DNA of 17,821 nucleotides from Isotricha intestinalis (Eukaryota; Ciliophora; Litostomatea; Vestibuliferida; Isotrichidae). The stretch covers positions 1-17,821 of the forward strand of contig JAJJLU010004140.1 in assembly GCA_023807065.1 (NCBI GenBank). Direction: 5' to 3'. The position numbers and the translations under genes were made by a program. This document shows positions 1 to 8,093 of this stretch, one piece after another. A model generated the notes under the pieces. That model made no database searches. It worked only from the letters and a program-made list of their open reading frames with translations, and was not told the DNA's origin. Positions within the stretch are counted from its first letter, which is position 1; each line of letters opens with the position of its first letter.

Positions 1-560
1 CCTCCTTCATATCCTTCTTTACCATCAATCAAACTAGATTTATCTAAAAGTAAAGCATAAGCATAAAATATTTTTGAATTATCAGAAGCAATATTTTCAT
101 CATAAATATTAAGAAGAAATTTATAATTTGTATTAACAGTTTTTTCTTCATTTCTTCTTAATCCATTAGGATCATTTAAAGAAGTTGTTGAAGTTGTGAC
201 TACAACATCAGAACCTTGATAAATCCATATTTGATTTACTTTTCTTTGAATTTCAACAATGATTTCTTCTCCTGCACCAGTTGTTATTGGAATTTCATTT
301 CTATATTCATATTGATCTTTATCTTTACATTTACACCAACCCAAAAAGCAACCCACAGAAGCAACAACAATAATAAATATAATTAAAACAAATATTATTA
401 GTTTTTTTTTTGTTTGAACGTTAACCCTTCTTGTAACATCATTCCCATTTTCCCTTCTTGGAACAGTTTGATCTCTTGTTACTGGAATATTATCATTATT
501 TCCACTTCCATTAATTCCATTAATAGTTAAAATTTCATTTTCTTTTGCTTCTTCTGTCAT
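1..560 (-). CDS. Single-pass (signal-anchor) membrane protein, 3' part off the window
   Basis: I do not recognise this protein. The ATG lies at 558-560 and the frame stays open for 186 codons to the left edge, so the C-terminus is missing. Residues 1-50 are polar and rich in Asn, Glu and Arg, ending in a basic stretch (RRVNVQTKKK). A hydrophobic segment of about 22 residues follows (from KKLIIFVLII to about VGCFLGW), then a Cys/Lys-rich turn (CKCKDKDQYEY) and a mixed, folded-looking domain with VNQIWIYQGSDVVVTTSTTS. There is no N-terminal signal peptide. With basic residues before the membrane segment, the N-terminus is probably cytosolic and the larger domain outside or lumenal (type II), which is inference. 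TGG codes Trp and CAA codes Gln, as in the other intact genes. Its role is unknown. Confidence 0.75.
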   Translation of the reverse strand, partial: MTEEAKENEILTINGINGSGNNDNIPVTRDQTVPRRENGNDVTRRVNVQTKKKLIIFVLIIFIIVVASVGCFLGWCKCKDKDQYEYRNEIPITTGAGEEIIVEIQRKVNQIWIYQGSDVVVTTSTTSLNDPNGLRRNEEKTVNTNYKFLLNIYDENIASDNSKIFYAYALLLDKSSLIDGKEGYEG

Positions 561-606
561 TTAATTTAAAAAAAAATTCTTTCTGTTAAGTCTTGAAAAA
601 CCCCAA

Positions 607-649
607 ATCCCTAAATCATAATCATCCTTAATTAGAATTTTTTAGGGAT
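607..649. repeat. Inverted repeat (9-bp arms) upstream of the membrane-protein gene
   Basis: The arms ATCCCTAAA (607-615) and TTTAGGGAT (641-649) are perfect inverted copies separated by 25 nt. They lie about 45-90 nt upstream of the minus-strand ATG at 560. The minus strand here reads GATTTAGGGATTTGGGG, which stands out in such AT-rich DNA. A similar word occurs at 15952-15964. It could be a promoter element, a transcript hairpin or chance. Confidence 0.3.
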
Positions 650-709
650 CATAAAATAATTACAATAATTAATTTATAAATAATGAATTATTTTTATTTA
701 TACATAAAT

Positions 710-864
710 TTATTTATATATTCTTTGATGAATATATATTATTTTTTCTTTTAATTCATCAATAATATTAACTTCATATTTTTTTGTAATTGTTCCTTTC
801 GAATTATTTTAATGTATTTGTTATTTAAAGAAAGATATAAATCTTTGTTTAAATAAAAATTACC
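710..864 (-). pseudogene. Decayed coding remnant, unknown family
   Basis: The minus strand gives a coding-like stretch in two frames: YLNKDLYLSLNNKYIKII, then after an apparent one-base shift near 800, GTITKKYEVNIIDELKEKI, ending at a TAA at 710-712. The Asp/Glu/Lys-rich, GNN-rich codons between long T/A runs look like former protein sequence rather than random AT-rich DNA. No family can be named. It is read by eye only. Confidence 0.4.
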
Positions 865-900
865 TATAATAATTATAATTATAAAGTAAAAAAATCTTTT

Positions 901-1092
901 GGATTAAAATTTTGTATTATTCAACGAGGAATTAATTCTATCATTTTTGAAAGACAACACCTGCTCAAAAATTACAAGACAAATGAAGATAGTAAATTTG
1001 AGAAAGTAAGAGTTTAATTAAAGAAATTTAATTCTTTATACTTACATGAAGCAATTTATTATATTTTTTTAAAAAGACAATTGGAATATTAA
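901..1092 (+). pseudogene. Decayed coding remnant, unknown family
   Basis: A plus-strand frame from 901 reads through 64 codons with one internal TAA (1015-1017) before a TAA at 1090-1092. It includes IIQRGINSIIFERQHLLKN and LKKFNSLYLHEAIYYIFLKR. Codon content looks like that of real genes. It has no plausible start. It may be an upstream piece of the next remnant (1188-1865), which lies in another frame beyond a T-rich gap of about 95 nt. Whether that gap is an intron or an insertion or deletion cannot be decided here. Confidence 0.45.
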
Positions 1093-1187
1093 ATTTTAAT
1101 ATTTTTTTATTGTTAGACTAATCTAAATTATTTTTATTTTTAAATTATGTATATTTTTTTATTATATTAATTACTTCAATAAATAGT

Positions 1188-1865
1188 ATGGAAGTAAAAA
1201 TGATGATTTAGAGAAAGCAAAAAGATTCATTTGATGCTATAAAATATATTGAAAATTTAGTTAGAGGTTCTAAAGAATAAAGCCCAGAAATTTGTGGAGA
1301 ATTATGTGATATTGTATATAATTCAATAGAAGAAATAATTATGACATCACTTTATCATCTCAGATCATAAGATGATTTAGATATAAAATTTAATAATGAA
1401 AATAAACTGGATAATATATTAAATAAAAGAGTTATATAATATAATAAATGAACTTTAGATTCACAATATATTATTACAGATAAACTTCAGAATATTTTAC
1501 AAGATAAAACAACATATTATATTTTTAGAACTCTAATGCTTTATTTAAATAGCAATGTAATAGCAAACACCTTAATAAGATCATATTTAACATATTGCAA
1601 ACCCTTATATAGTAATATATTTGATGTTGCAATTGATAATATATTTAACCTAAAATACCAAGAACTTGATAAATATAATGTTTATCTTTCTTTAGAATCT
1701 AAAAGAATTAAAATTATAGATTCAGTATTACATAAAATTAATTATGATACATATAAACAAGATTTGTGTAGAAGTTCATTCATAGCAGAGTATCATTCAG
1801 CTCTTATATTGAGAAATCAGTATAAAAAATTAATTAATAATTTAGATTCAATTAATAGGAGATAA
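1188..1865 (+). pseudogene. Large decayed gene, helical protein of unknown family
   Basis: A single frame runs 226 codons from ATG 1188 to TAA 1863-1865. It is broken by TAG (1209), TAA (1278), TAA (1368), TAA (1437) and TGA (1449), then open for 137 codons. Between the stops the sequence is well formed, for example SPEICGELCDIVYNSIEEII, TYYIFRTLMLYLNSN and DLCRSSFIAEYHSALILRN. It looks alpha-helical with no membrane segment. Three stops fit a former Gln codon and the TGA fits a former Trp. A live gene starting at ATG 1536 (109 codons) is possible, but continuity of the upstream frame favours a pseudogene. I do not recognise the family. Confidence 0.5.
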
Positions 1866-2301
1866 AAATGAAATATAATTTATTGGGCAATTATTTATTT
1901 TGAGATTAAATAGAACTATTGCCTAATGAATCTAATAATAATGAGATTACACAATAAAAAGTTTTAAACTATAGCGTCTAATAATGATTACAATAGAAAA
2001 TTATAGTTTTTTATTATAAATTAGTTATTTATTAATATAAAATATAGAAATTTATATATTTTAATTTTTTTTTTGTTTTATCTTCAAGATTTTTTTTTTC
2101 TTTGTTGATTAATTCAAATGAAATAAAATAATCTTTTCTCTTTGATTATTCTATAATAATAACTTTTTCATAAAATTTTCTGTTTTTTATTTTCTAAAAA
2201 ATGAATTTAAGGCAAATTAAATTTTTGATTTAAAAATTGAAAATAAGGATTTTAATTTAAATAAAAATAGAATTTCTTTAATTAAGGAAATTTAAAAAAC
2301 A
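1866..2301. other. AT-rich intergenic region with a weak minus-strand remnant
   Basis: There is no intact gene. A minus-strand frame at about 2093-2194 reads like former coding sequence (KSYYYRIIKEKRLFYFI) and is interrupted by two TGA codons at Trp-like positions. AAACTATA near 1966 and TATAGTTT near 2007 form a short inverted repeat of uncertain meaning. The 3' end of the kinase gene lies just to the right. Confidence 0.3.
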
Positions 2302-4467
2302 TTATACTTTAATATTATTTATTTTATCTAAAATTATTTTATCTTTGGTTATTATTTCACATTCTTTTTTCAATTCTTTAAACATATCATTCATATTTAT
2401 AACATTAGTCATATTAAAATTTGACAAATTTAATGAAGTAAAATGAAAGCATCCAAAAAACATATTATTCATATTATTAACATTATCAGTATTAAAAGTA
2501 GAAAGATCTAAAGAAGTTAAAGAACAACAATTTGAAAACATATATCCCATATCCTTTACATTATTAGTATTGAATTTAGATAAATTTAAAGAAGTTAAAG
2601 AAGAACAAGAAGAAAACATAAAACTCATATCTTGAACATTATTAGTATTAAAATTATCTAAATTTAAAGTAGTTAAAGAAGAACAGGAATAAAACATATA
2701 ACTCATATCTTGAACATTATTAGTATTAAAATTATTTAAATTTAAAGAAATTAAAGATGAACATTCATAAAACATAGAATTCATATCTATCACATTATCA
2801 GTATTAAAATTATCTAAATTTAAAGAAGTTAAAGAAGAACAATTAGAAAACATTCTATTCATATTAATAACATTATTAGTATTAAAATTATTTAAATTTA
2901 AAGAAGTTAAAGAAGAACAATAAAAGAACATATCTCCCATATTAATAACATTATTAGCATTAAAATTAGATAAATCTATTGTTATTAAATTTTTACATTC
3001 TCTAAACATTAAATTCAGATTTGATAAAGGTTTTTGAAAGTAAATTTGAATAGTATTTTTTCCTTCTTTTGGAAATTGATAATTATAACAAAAATCAATT
3101 TTATCATTTATATATAATTCACAATTTCCTTTTATTTCTTTTTCATTTTTTGATAAACCTCCATAATGCCAATTAGGATATTTCCTTTTAAATTCTTCAT
3201 AAGAATTAAATATTTGAATTAGATTATCATCTTTTTCTTCTTTTATGTCATAAGTACATATAATATAATTATCTTTATTCTTAATGTCCTTTGTTAATAA
3301 GTTATTAAAATTTATTTCATTAAATTCTACTTTATTTTTTATTGTTTCTATATAATTAATAATATATTCTTTATAATTATTATTATTATCATTTTCATAT
3401 ATTGATTTATTTTCTTTAATTAATTTGATTTTATTAATAAAATCTTCAATGTTTTGTTTAATTTGACTAAAATCATTTAATTTCTTATTAATTTCTTTTA
3501 ATAAAACTTCCATTTTATTTATTTCTATTTCATTAACTCCTATATCAGAAAAAGAAATAACTTCATGAGAAGAATGTTCTTCTAAGCAATTTAAACAAAT
3601 ATTTTTTTTACAAGTTTTACAATAATAACAAATATAATTATTTAAATGCTTAGAACATTTAAAACTAATTAAATTATTATCTTCTTTAAAAAAAGAATGA
3701 ACGAAATAATCATCCCAAGAAATCCTTTCATCTACATTTATTTTTAACATTTTATTAATTAAATCATTTAAATTTTTATCTTCAATTAATTCTAAATGTT
3801 TTTCAGACATTATATCATCAAATAATTGAATTTCATTTTTACCTTGATAAGGATATTTTTTAAATAACATAAAATAAATAATAATTCCTAAACTCCAAAT
3901 ATCAGATTTTGAATTTACCGTTCCTCCTTTTAACATTTCTGGAGACATTGTTAATGTTGTTCCTTTATAAGACAATGTCTTTAATGTTTTATTTAATTCT
4001 TTACTTGAACCATAATCACTTAACTTAATTAAACACTTATCTAATCTATTAAAACTTATTAAAATATTACTTGGTTTTAAATCTCTATGTATTATATTTT
4101 CTTTTTGCATTATTTTAAATGTATTATTTAATTGAGTTAATACTTCTCTTATTTCTTTTATTGATAATTTCTTTTCTCTTTTAAGAATATATTCTTCTAA
4201 ATTACAATCACATAATTCCATTACGATATAATAATATTCTTTTGTGTCAATAGTTTCAATTACTGAAACACTATTTTCTGTTTTTATTTTATTCATTATT
4301 TCACTTTCTTCATTTGTTGAATTATCATATCTTTCTTTATCGATTTCTTTTATTGCAACGTAATATTTTGTTTCTTTATTTTGTGCTTTATAGATATTAC
4401 CAAAAGTCCCGCTTCCTATTCTTTCAAAATTTGAATATTCGGGACATGATTTTTCTATTTGAGACAT
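2302..4467 (-). CDS. Ser/Thr protein kinase fused to B-box, coiled coil and BspA-type leucine-rich repeats
   Basis: This 721-residue protein has four parts. Residues 14-260 form a protein kinase: glycine loop GSGTFGN (18-24), ATP lysine K40 in VAIK, catalytic loop HRDLKPSN (127-134, Asp129), magnesium motif DYG (151-153) in place of DFG, SPE (175-177) and DIWSLG (189-194). All catalytic residues are present, so it is probably active. Residues 269-305 hold a B-box zinc finger (CSKH, CYYC, CLNC, EEHSSH). A Lys/Glu/Asn-rich coiled coil follows (about 308-385), then a beta-rich linker domain (about 405-490). From about 493 to 705 are 26-residue repeats of the MFxxCSSLTSLNLxxFNTxNV type (DUF285/BspA leucine-rich repeats, common in surface proteins of mycoplasmas and protists). 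No signal peptide or membrane segment is seen, so it is likely cytosolic. Family assignment is firm for kinase and repeats; the biological role is inferred only. Confidence 0.92.
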   Translation of the reverse strand: MSQIEKSCPEYSNFERIGSGTFGNIYKAQNKETKYYVAIKEIDKERYDNSTNEESEIMNKIKTENSVSVIETIDTKEYYYIVMELCDCNLEEYILKREKKLSIKEIREVLTQLNNTFKIMQKENIIHRDLKPSNILISFNRLDKCLIKLSDYGSSKELNKTLKTLSYKGTTLTMSPEMLKGGTVNSKSDIWSLGIIIYFMLFKKYPYQGKNEIQLFDDIMSEKHLELIEDKNLNDLINKMLKINVDERISWDDYFVHSFFKEDNNLISFKCSKHLNNYICYYCKTCKKNICLNCLEEHSSHEVISFSDIGVNEIEINKMEVLLKEINKKLNDFSQIKQNIEDFINKIKLIKENKSIYENDNNNNYKEYIINYIETIKNKVEFNEINFNNLLTKDIKNKDNYIICTYDIKEEKDDNLIQIFNSYEEFKRKYPNWHYGGLSKNEKEIKGNCELYINDKIDFCYNYQFPKEGKNTIQIYFQKPLSNLNLMFRECKNLITIDLSNFNANNVINMGDMFFYCSSLTSLNLNNFNTNNVINMNRMFSNCSSLTSLNLDNFNTDNVIDMNSMFYECSSLISLNLNNFNTNNVQDMSYMFYSCSSLTTLNLDNFNTNNVQDMSFMFSSCSSLTSLNLSKFNTNNVKDMGYMFSNCCSLTSLDLSTFNTDNVNNMNNMFFGCFHFTSLNLSNFNMTNVINMNDMFKELKKECEIITKDKIILDKINNIKV
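2401..2990 (-). repeat. 78-bp tandem coding repeats (BspA-type LRR array)
   Basis: The 3' part of the kinase gene is an array of 78-nt units, each coding 26 residues. Equivalent CAT triplets (the Met of each MF) fall exactly 78 nt apart, for example 2695-2697 and 2773-2775. The central units are nearly identical at DNA level and the edges diverge, which suggests expansion or homogenisation by unequal exchange. Confidence 0.85.
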
Positions 4468-4746
4468 TTTTAATAAAAATTTTTTATTTACTTATTTTAA
4501 AGTAATAAATATTATTTTCAATTAATTCTCACCATATTTTTTCAATATTTATTAATAAATTTTCACTTAATTAAATGAGAAAATTGGTTAAAATTAAAAA
4601 AGATTTTAAATGTTTATTATGATTTATTTTTTTATAAAGTGTTTTAAAGATAATAAATCATTAATTTAGAGTTTAGGAAATTAGGTTTTATGTTTTATAA
4701 TTAGGAGTATTAATTGTTCTAAAAAATGTTGGAGTGTTTTTAAATA
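4468..4746. other. AT-rich upstream region of the kinase gene
   Basis: I see no gene here. It contains the 5' leader and presumably the promoter of the minus-strand kinase, with A-rich sequence just before its ATG on that strand. No recognisable promoter motif stands out. Confidence 0.4.
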
Positions 4747-4980
4747 TAAAATTATTTTTTGACAAAAAATTATTTTGGAATTTTTAATATTAAGAATAAA
4801 ATTGATGATTTTATATATTTGTTAAATTTAAAACAGGATTTTCCAATTATTAAACTTTGAAATTATCAAAAGATATTTGATTATTAAAGTTATTATTATA
4901 TAAATAATTTATGTAGTTTTAAATTTAACGAGAATATATATAATGCTATTTTTATATTTAAAAAAAAATACAAATCTTAA
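4747..4980 (+). pseudogene. Decayed coding remnant, unknown family
   Basis: One plus-strand frame gives 78 codons, including NIKNKIDDFIYLLNLKQD, NYQKIFDY and NNLCSFKFNENIYNAIFIF. It is interrupted by TGA (4858) and TAA (4885) and ends at TAA 4978-4980. Acidic, basic and Cys residues are placed as in a real protein. The frame has no start codon near its left end. It lies between the divergent kinase gene and the coiled-coil gene at 5615. No family can be named. Confidence 0.45.
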
Positions 4981-5614
4981 TAGAATCTTTTTTTTCTTTG
5001 AAAAACTTATATTTAAGGCTAACAATCATTTATCATTTTTTATTTAGATTACAAAATTTTATTTATCTTTTATTATTTAACATCAAAACAATATTTTCAA
5101 ATGAATTTTAATTTTTTAAATTTACCTTTTTTTCACATATTTCTTCTTAAAAAGTCTTTAAAAATCTTTACGACTTTACTTTTTTTTAAAATCATTATGA
5201 AAAAAAAACCTTTTTTTGGATAATAGTAATAATTTAAGTATATCAAATATCATTTAAAAAATTCAATATTTTTAATTTTAATAAATTAAGAAAAAATTAA
5301 TTAATAAAATAATTTTTAAAAAAGAAAGAATTGAAATATAATTAAAAAAAAAGCCAAATAAATTTTATTATTTAATTGCTTACTAATTAATTGTATTATT
5401 CATTAATTTATTTTTTAATTAGTCATTTAAATTTAGAATTTTAGTTAAGATTATAATAATTTTTTTAATTATAGAAAAATATTTCTAAATAATATAAAAC
5501 TTTTATTAAAAAATAATTAATTAAGTTAAAGATATTATAAATAAATTAAAAAAAATGATTATTAATGATATTTTTTAAAATAACATTTCAATTAAAATTT
5601 AAATAAATAACTAA
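4981..5614. other. AT-rich intergenic region
   Basis: I see no gene or convincing remnant. The region is dominated by A and T homopolymer runs and must contain the promoter and leader of the plus-strand gene at 5615. No specific motif could be identified. Confidence 0.4.
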
Positions 5615-7387
5615 ATGAATTCAGGTAAATCTCAAATGAAAAAAATATCAATAAAAAGAAAAGAAACAGCAAATAAGCAAATATCAACACATGAAATAAA
5701 CCAAGAAATAGACAAAAAAGAAGAAATTGAAGAACCAATAAAAAAATTAACAAAATATGAAAAGTTAAAAAATAAAACAGAAGAATATAATAATGCTTTA
5801 TCAAACGTTGATACACAATTAGAAAATGAAAAAAAAAACACTTTAATAGAATTAAATGAAATAAATGAAAAAATAAAAATAAAAAATAATACAATAAAAA
5901 AGTTAAAAAATCAAAATAAAAAATTGATTAATGAGTTAAGAAACATTCAAGATGAAATTAATAATAGATTAAAACTTATAAACATTGATAGAATTGATGA
6001 GAATCAATTTGAAAATAAAGAAGAAAAGATAAATAGAGAAATAAAAATAAAAGAAAAAGAAATTACTATTTCTATAAGAGATATAGATATCTTTAAAAAA
6101 GAAAAAGAAAATTTAGAAAAAATGATTAATGAAAATCATGGTGAAAAAAAATTAAATTTATTTGAAGAGTTTAATAATTTATCTTTATCAATTGAAAAAA
6201 TAGAAAAAAATATTAAAGAAGAAAAAGAAAAATTACAATTACATAATTTATGTTTAAACAAAAAAAAAAAATTAGAAAGTAAAATGGTTCTTTTAAAAAA
6301 TGAATTAGACTTTGAAAAAAAAAAAACAAGTTTTTCAGAATTTAAAGCGCAAAACTCAAATAAAACAATTTCAGAAGATTTAAAGTATATAGATGATTTA
6401 TCAATAGAAAATAAAGAAAAAAAAACTAAAAGATTTTATACAGAAAATAATAATAAAAATAATAAAAAAAAATCAGTTATTTTAAAAAAAATAATATCTC
6501 CAATTTTAAAAGAATTAGAAGAAATAGATGAAAAAAATTTAAAAAATAAAAAAAAAAGAAATCAAAGTTTAAAAGAAATTAAAAAAAATAAAAGTGATAG
6601 AATTAAATATGGTTTATTTACTCCTTTAGAATTTGAAGTTTTGTCAAAATTAGTTCCTGAAGATTCTTTAAAAGTTTATCAACAAAGATATGATAATTTA
6701 GAAATTGAAAAAATTGAAATTGAAGATCGTTTTAAAGATAATATTCCTTTAAAAGAAGAAATAAAATTAAAAGAATCTAAAATTAATAAATCTCAATTGT
6801 TATTAGAATCACAATTAAAAAAAGAAAATAAAATAAATGATTATTCTTTAAAAATTAAAAGAATGAAAAATCAAGTTGAAAAAGAAATTAAAATTGTAAG
6901 TAATGAACTTAATAAACAAAATAAGGTTTTAAATAGGAAAAATAATGAAAATATTATTTTGAAAAATCATATAAATGAAATTAAAGTAAAAATTGAAAGA
7001 GGGGAATTAATTCATAAAAATAATGAAAATGAAGAAAATGAAAATAAAGAAAATGAAGAAAATGAAAATAATGAAAATGAAGAAAATGAAAATGTTGAAA
7101 ATGAAAATATTGAAAATGAAAATAATGAAAATGAAGAAAAAGAAAATAATGAAAATGAAGAAAAAGAAAATAATGAAATTGAAAATATTGAAAATAATGA
7201 AAATGAAGAAATTGAAAAAGAAGAAAAAGAAAAAAATGAAGAAAATGAAAATGAAAATAATATAAAAGAGATAAATGAAAGTAATAATAATGAAAATGAA
7301 GAAAAAATAAGTAATGAAGAAAATCAAAATATTCAAAATGATGATAATAATAATTTTAATGATGAGGATTATAATTATGAAAGTTAA
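5615..7387 (+). CDS. Coiled-coil protein with Glu/Asn-rich acidic tail
   Basis: This 590-residue Lys/Glu/Asn-rich protein is almost wholly alpha-helical. Residues about 45-325 carry long heptad-like coiled coils. A more globular segment at about 328-365 (YGLFTPLEFEVLSKLVPEDS, then YQQRYDNLEIEK) is the most conserved-looking part. A second coiled coil covers about 366-468. Residues 469-590 are a low-complexity acidic tail of ENE, KEN and EEN units encoded by GAAAATGAA-type repeats. ATG 5615 is the first in frame; ATG 5636 is an alternative start. No signal peptide or membrane segment is seen. It is probably a cytoskeletal, centrosomal or scaffold protein, judged by architecture only. I do not recognise the family. 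Confidence 0.85.
   Translation: MNSGKSQMKKISIKRKETANKQISTHEINQEIDKKEEIEEPIKKLTKYEKLKNKTEEYNNALSNVDTQLENEKKNTLIELNEINEKIKIKNNTIKKLKNQNKKLINELRNIQDEINNRLKLINIDRIDENQFENKEEKINREIKIKEKEITISIRDIDIFKKEKENLEKMINENHGEKKLNLFEEFNNLSLSIEKIEKNIKEEKEKLQLHNLCLNKKKKLESKMVLLKNELDFEKKKTSFSEFKAQNSNKTISEDLKYIDDLSIENKEKKTKRFYTENNNKNNKKKSVILKKIISPILKELEEIDEKNLKNKKKRNQSLKEIKKNKSDRIKYGLFTPLEFEVLSKLVPEDSLKVYQQRYDNLEIEKIEIEDRFKDNIPLKEEIKLKESKINKSQLLLESQLKKENKINDYSLKIKRMKNQVEKEIKIVSNELNKQNKVLNRKNNENIILKNHINEIKVKIERGELIHKNNENEENENKENEENENNENEENENVENENIENENNENEEKENNENEEKENNEIENIENNENEEIEKEEKEKNEENENENNIKEINESNNNENEEKISNEENQNIQNDDNNNFNDEDYNYES
7021..7260 (+). repeat. Imperfect 9-bp GAAAATGAA repeat tract, purine-rich strand
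   Basis: The tail of the coiled-coil gene is built from imperfect 9-base units (GAAAATGAA and variants with GAAAAAGAA or AATAATGAA). For about 240 bases the plus strand is almost all purines broken only by T. This explains the spurious open frames in other phases on both strands. Confidence 0.75.
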
Positions 7388-7512
7388 AAATTATTTCAAA
7401 AAATATAAAAATATTATGTAAATATATTTATTCGTAAATTATTTTCTTTATTACTAAAGTTATTATTTATTAAAGTAAATATTTATTTTAAAAATCATTT
7501 TGTTAAGTCTAT

Positions 7513-7728
7513 TTAATTATATTTCATTTCTTTCTTTGGGAAATAATTTATATTTGAATTTCCCTTATGAATAGAGTTAAAATCTCTTGAAAAAATAAAT
7601 TTATGTTTATCAATGTCATTATTGAAGATAAGCTCATCATTTTTTAAATCAAAATTAATATTAATGTTTTTATTATTGTTTTCTTCTTCTAAGTGATTAT
7701 CCATATAACTATTAAAAATTTTTGACAT
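7513..7728 (-). CDS. Small hydrophilic hypothetical protein (71 aa)
   Basis: This 71-residue protein is not recognised. It starts at ATG 7726-7728 in the A-rich start context shared by its neighbours and ends in TAA at 7513. It is rich in Asn, Lys and Asp, has no Cys, Trp or membrane segment, and contains an acidic patch (HLEEENNN) and a mixed central part (DKHKFIFSRDFNSIHKG). The codon content matches the real genes. It is probably genuine but could be a chance frame. Confidence 0.5.
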   Translation of the reverse strand: MSKIFNSYMDNHLEEENNNKNININFDLKNDELIFNNDIDKHKFIFSRDFNSIHKGNSNINYFPKKEMKYN

Positions 7729-7771
7729 TTTTTATTTAAATTTAAATTAAAATAAATAAACAATAAAAACT

Positions 7772-8020
7772 CTAAAAAAAATAATTTACTTTATTTATTA
7801 TTGTAAATTCACTTTAAAAATCTAAATCAAATATTCCTTATGTTTTCACTCCTCTTTTACATTATTATTATAAATTCTATCTTCTTATTATATTAAAACA
7901 ATTAAAGTTTGAATCTAAGATTATCTCATATAAAGCTTTTACTATTCTTTTATTCTTTTATATTAATATTTTTAATATATCAATAAATGATAATATTACA
8001 AGACTTTCTTTTGATTTACT
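7772..8020 (-). pseudogene. Decayed coding remnant with clustered TAA/TAG
   Basis: One minus-strand frame of about 80 codons reads SKSKESLVILSFIDILKILI, stop, KNKRIVKALYEIILDSNFNC, FNIIRR, then a stop-rich part with CKRGVKT, GIFDLDF and SEFTIINKVNYFF. All in-frame stops are TAA or TAG, none TGA, and Gln would fit each. It lies between two minus-strand genes, downstream of the 284-residue coiled-coil protein, in a different frame from it. The family is unknown. Confidence 0.45.
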
Positions 8021-8093
8021 TTATTAATATAAATAAGTTTTTATTTTTTTAAAGATTAATTTTTTATAAATATATTTATATTTATAATTTTTA

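Noticed and set aside
2401..2990. CRISPR-like direct repeats
   Set aside because: The repeats are contiguous 78-bp coding units without spacers and form the LRR array of the kinase protein.
4314..4505. Plus-strand 63-codon frame opposite the kinase start
   Set aside because: It lies antisense to the glycine-loop coding region and has no independent support.
5592..5894. Minus-strand open frames opposite the start of the coiled-coil gene
   Set aside because: Leu/Phe-rich complement of Lys/Glu/Asn codons; the plus-strand gene explains them.
7007..7336. Open frames on both strands (for example 7007-7336 minus, 7023-7265 plus) over the acidic tail
   Set aside because: They are shadows of the GAAAATGAA repeats and translate to runs of Phe/Ile or Lys/Met only.
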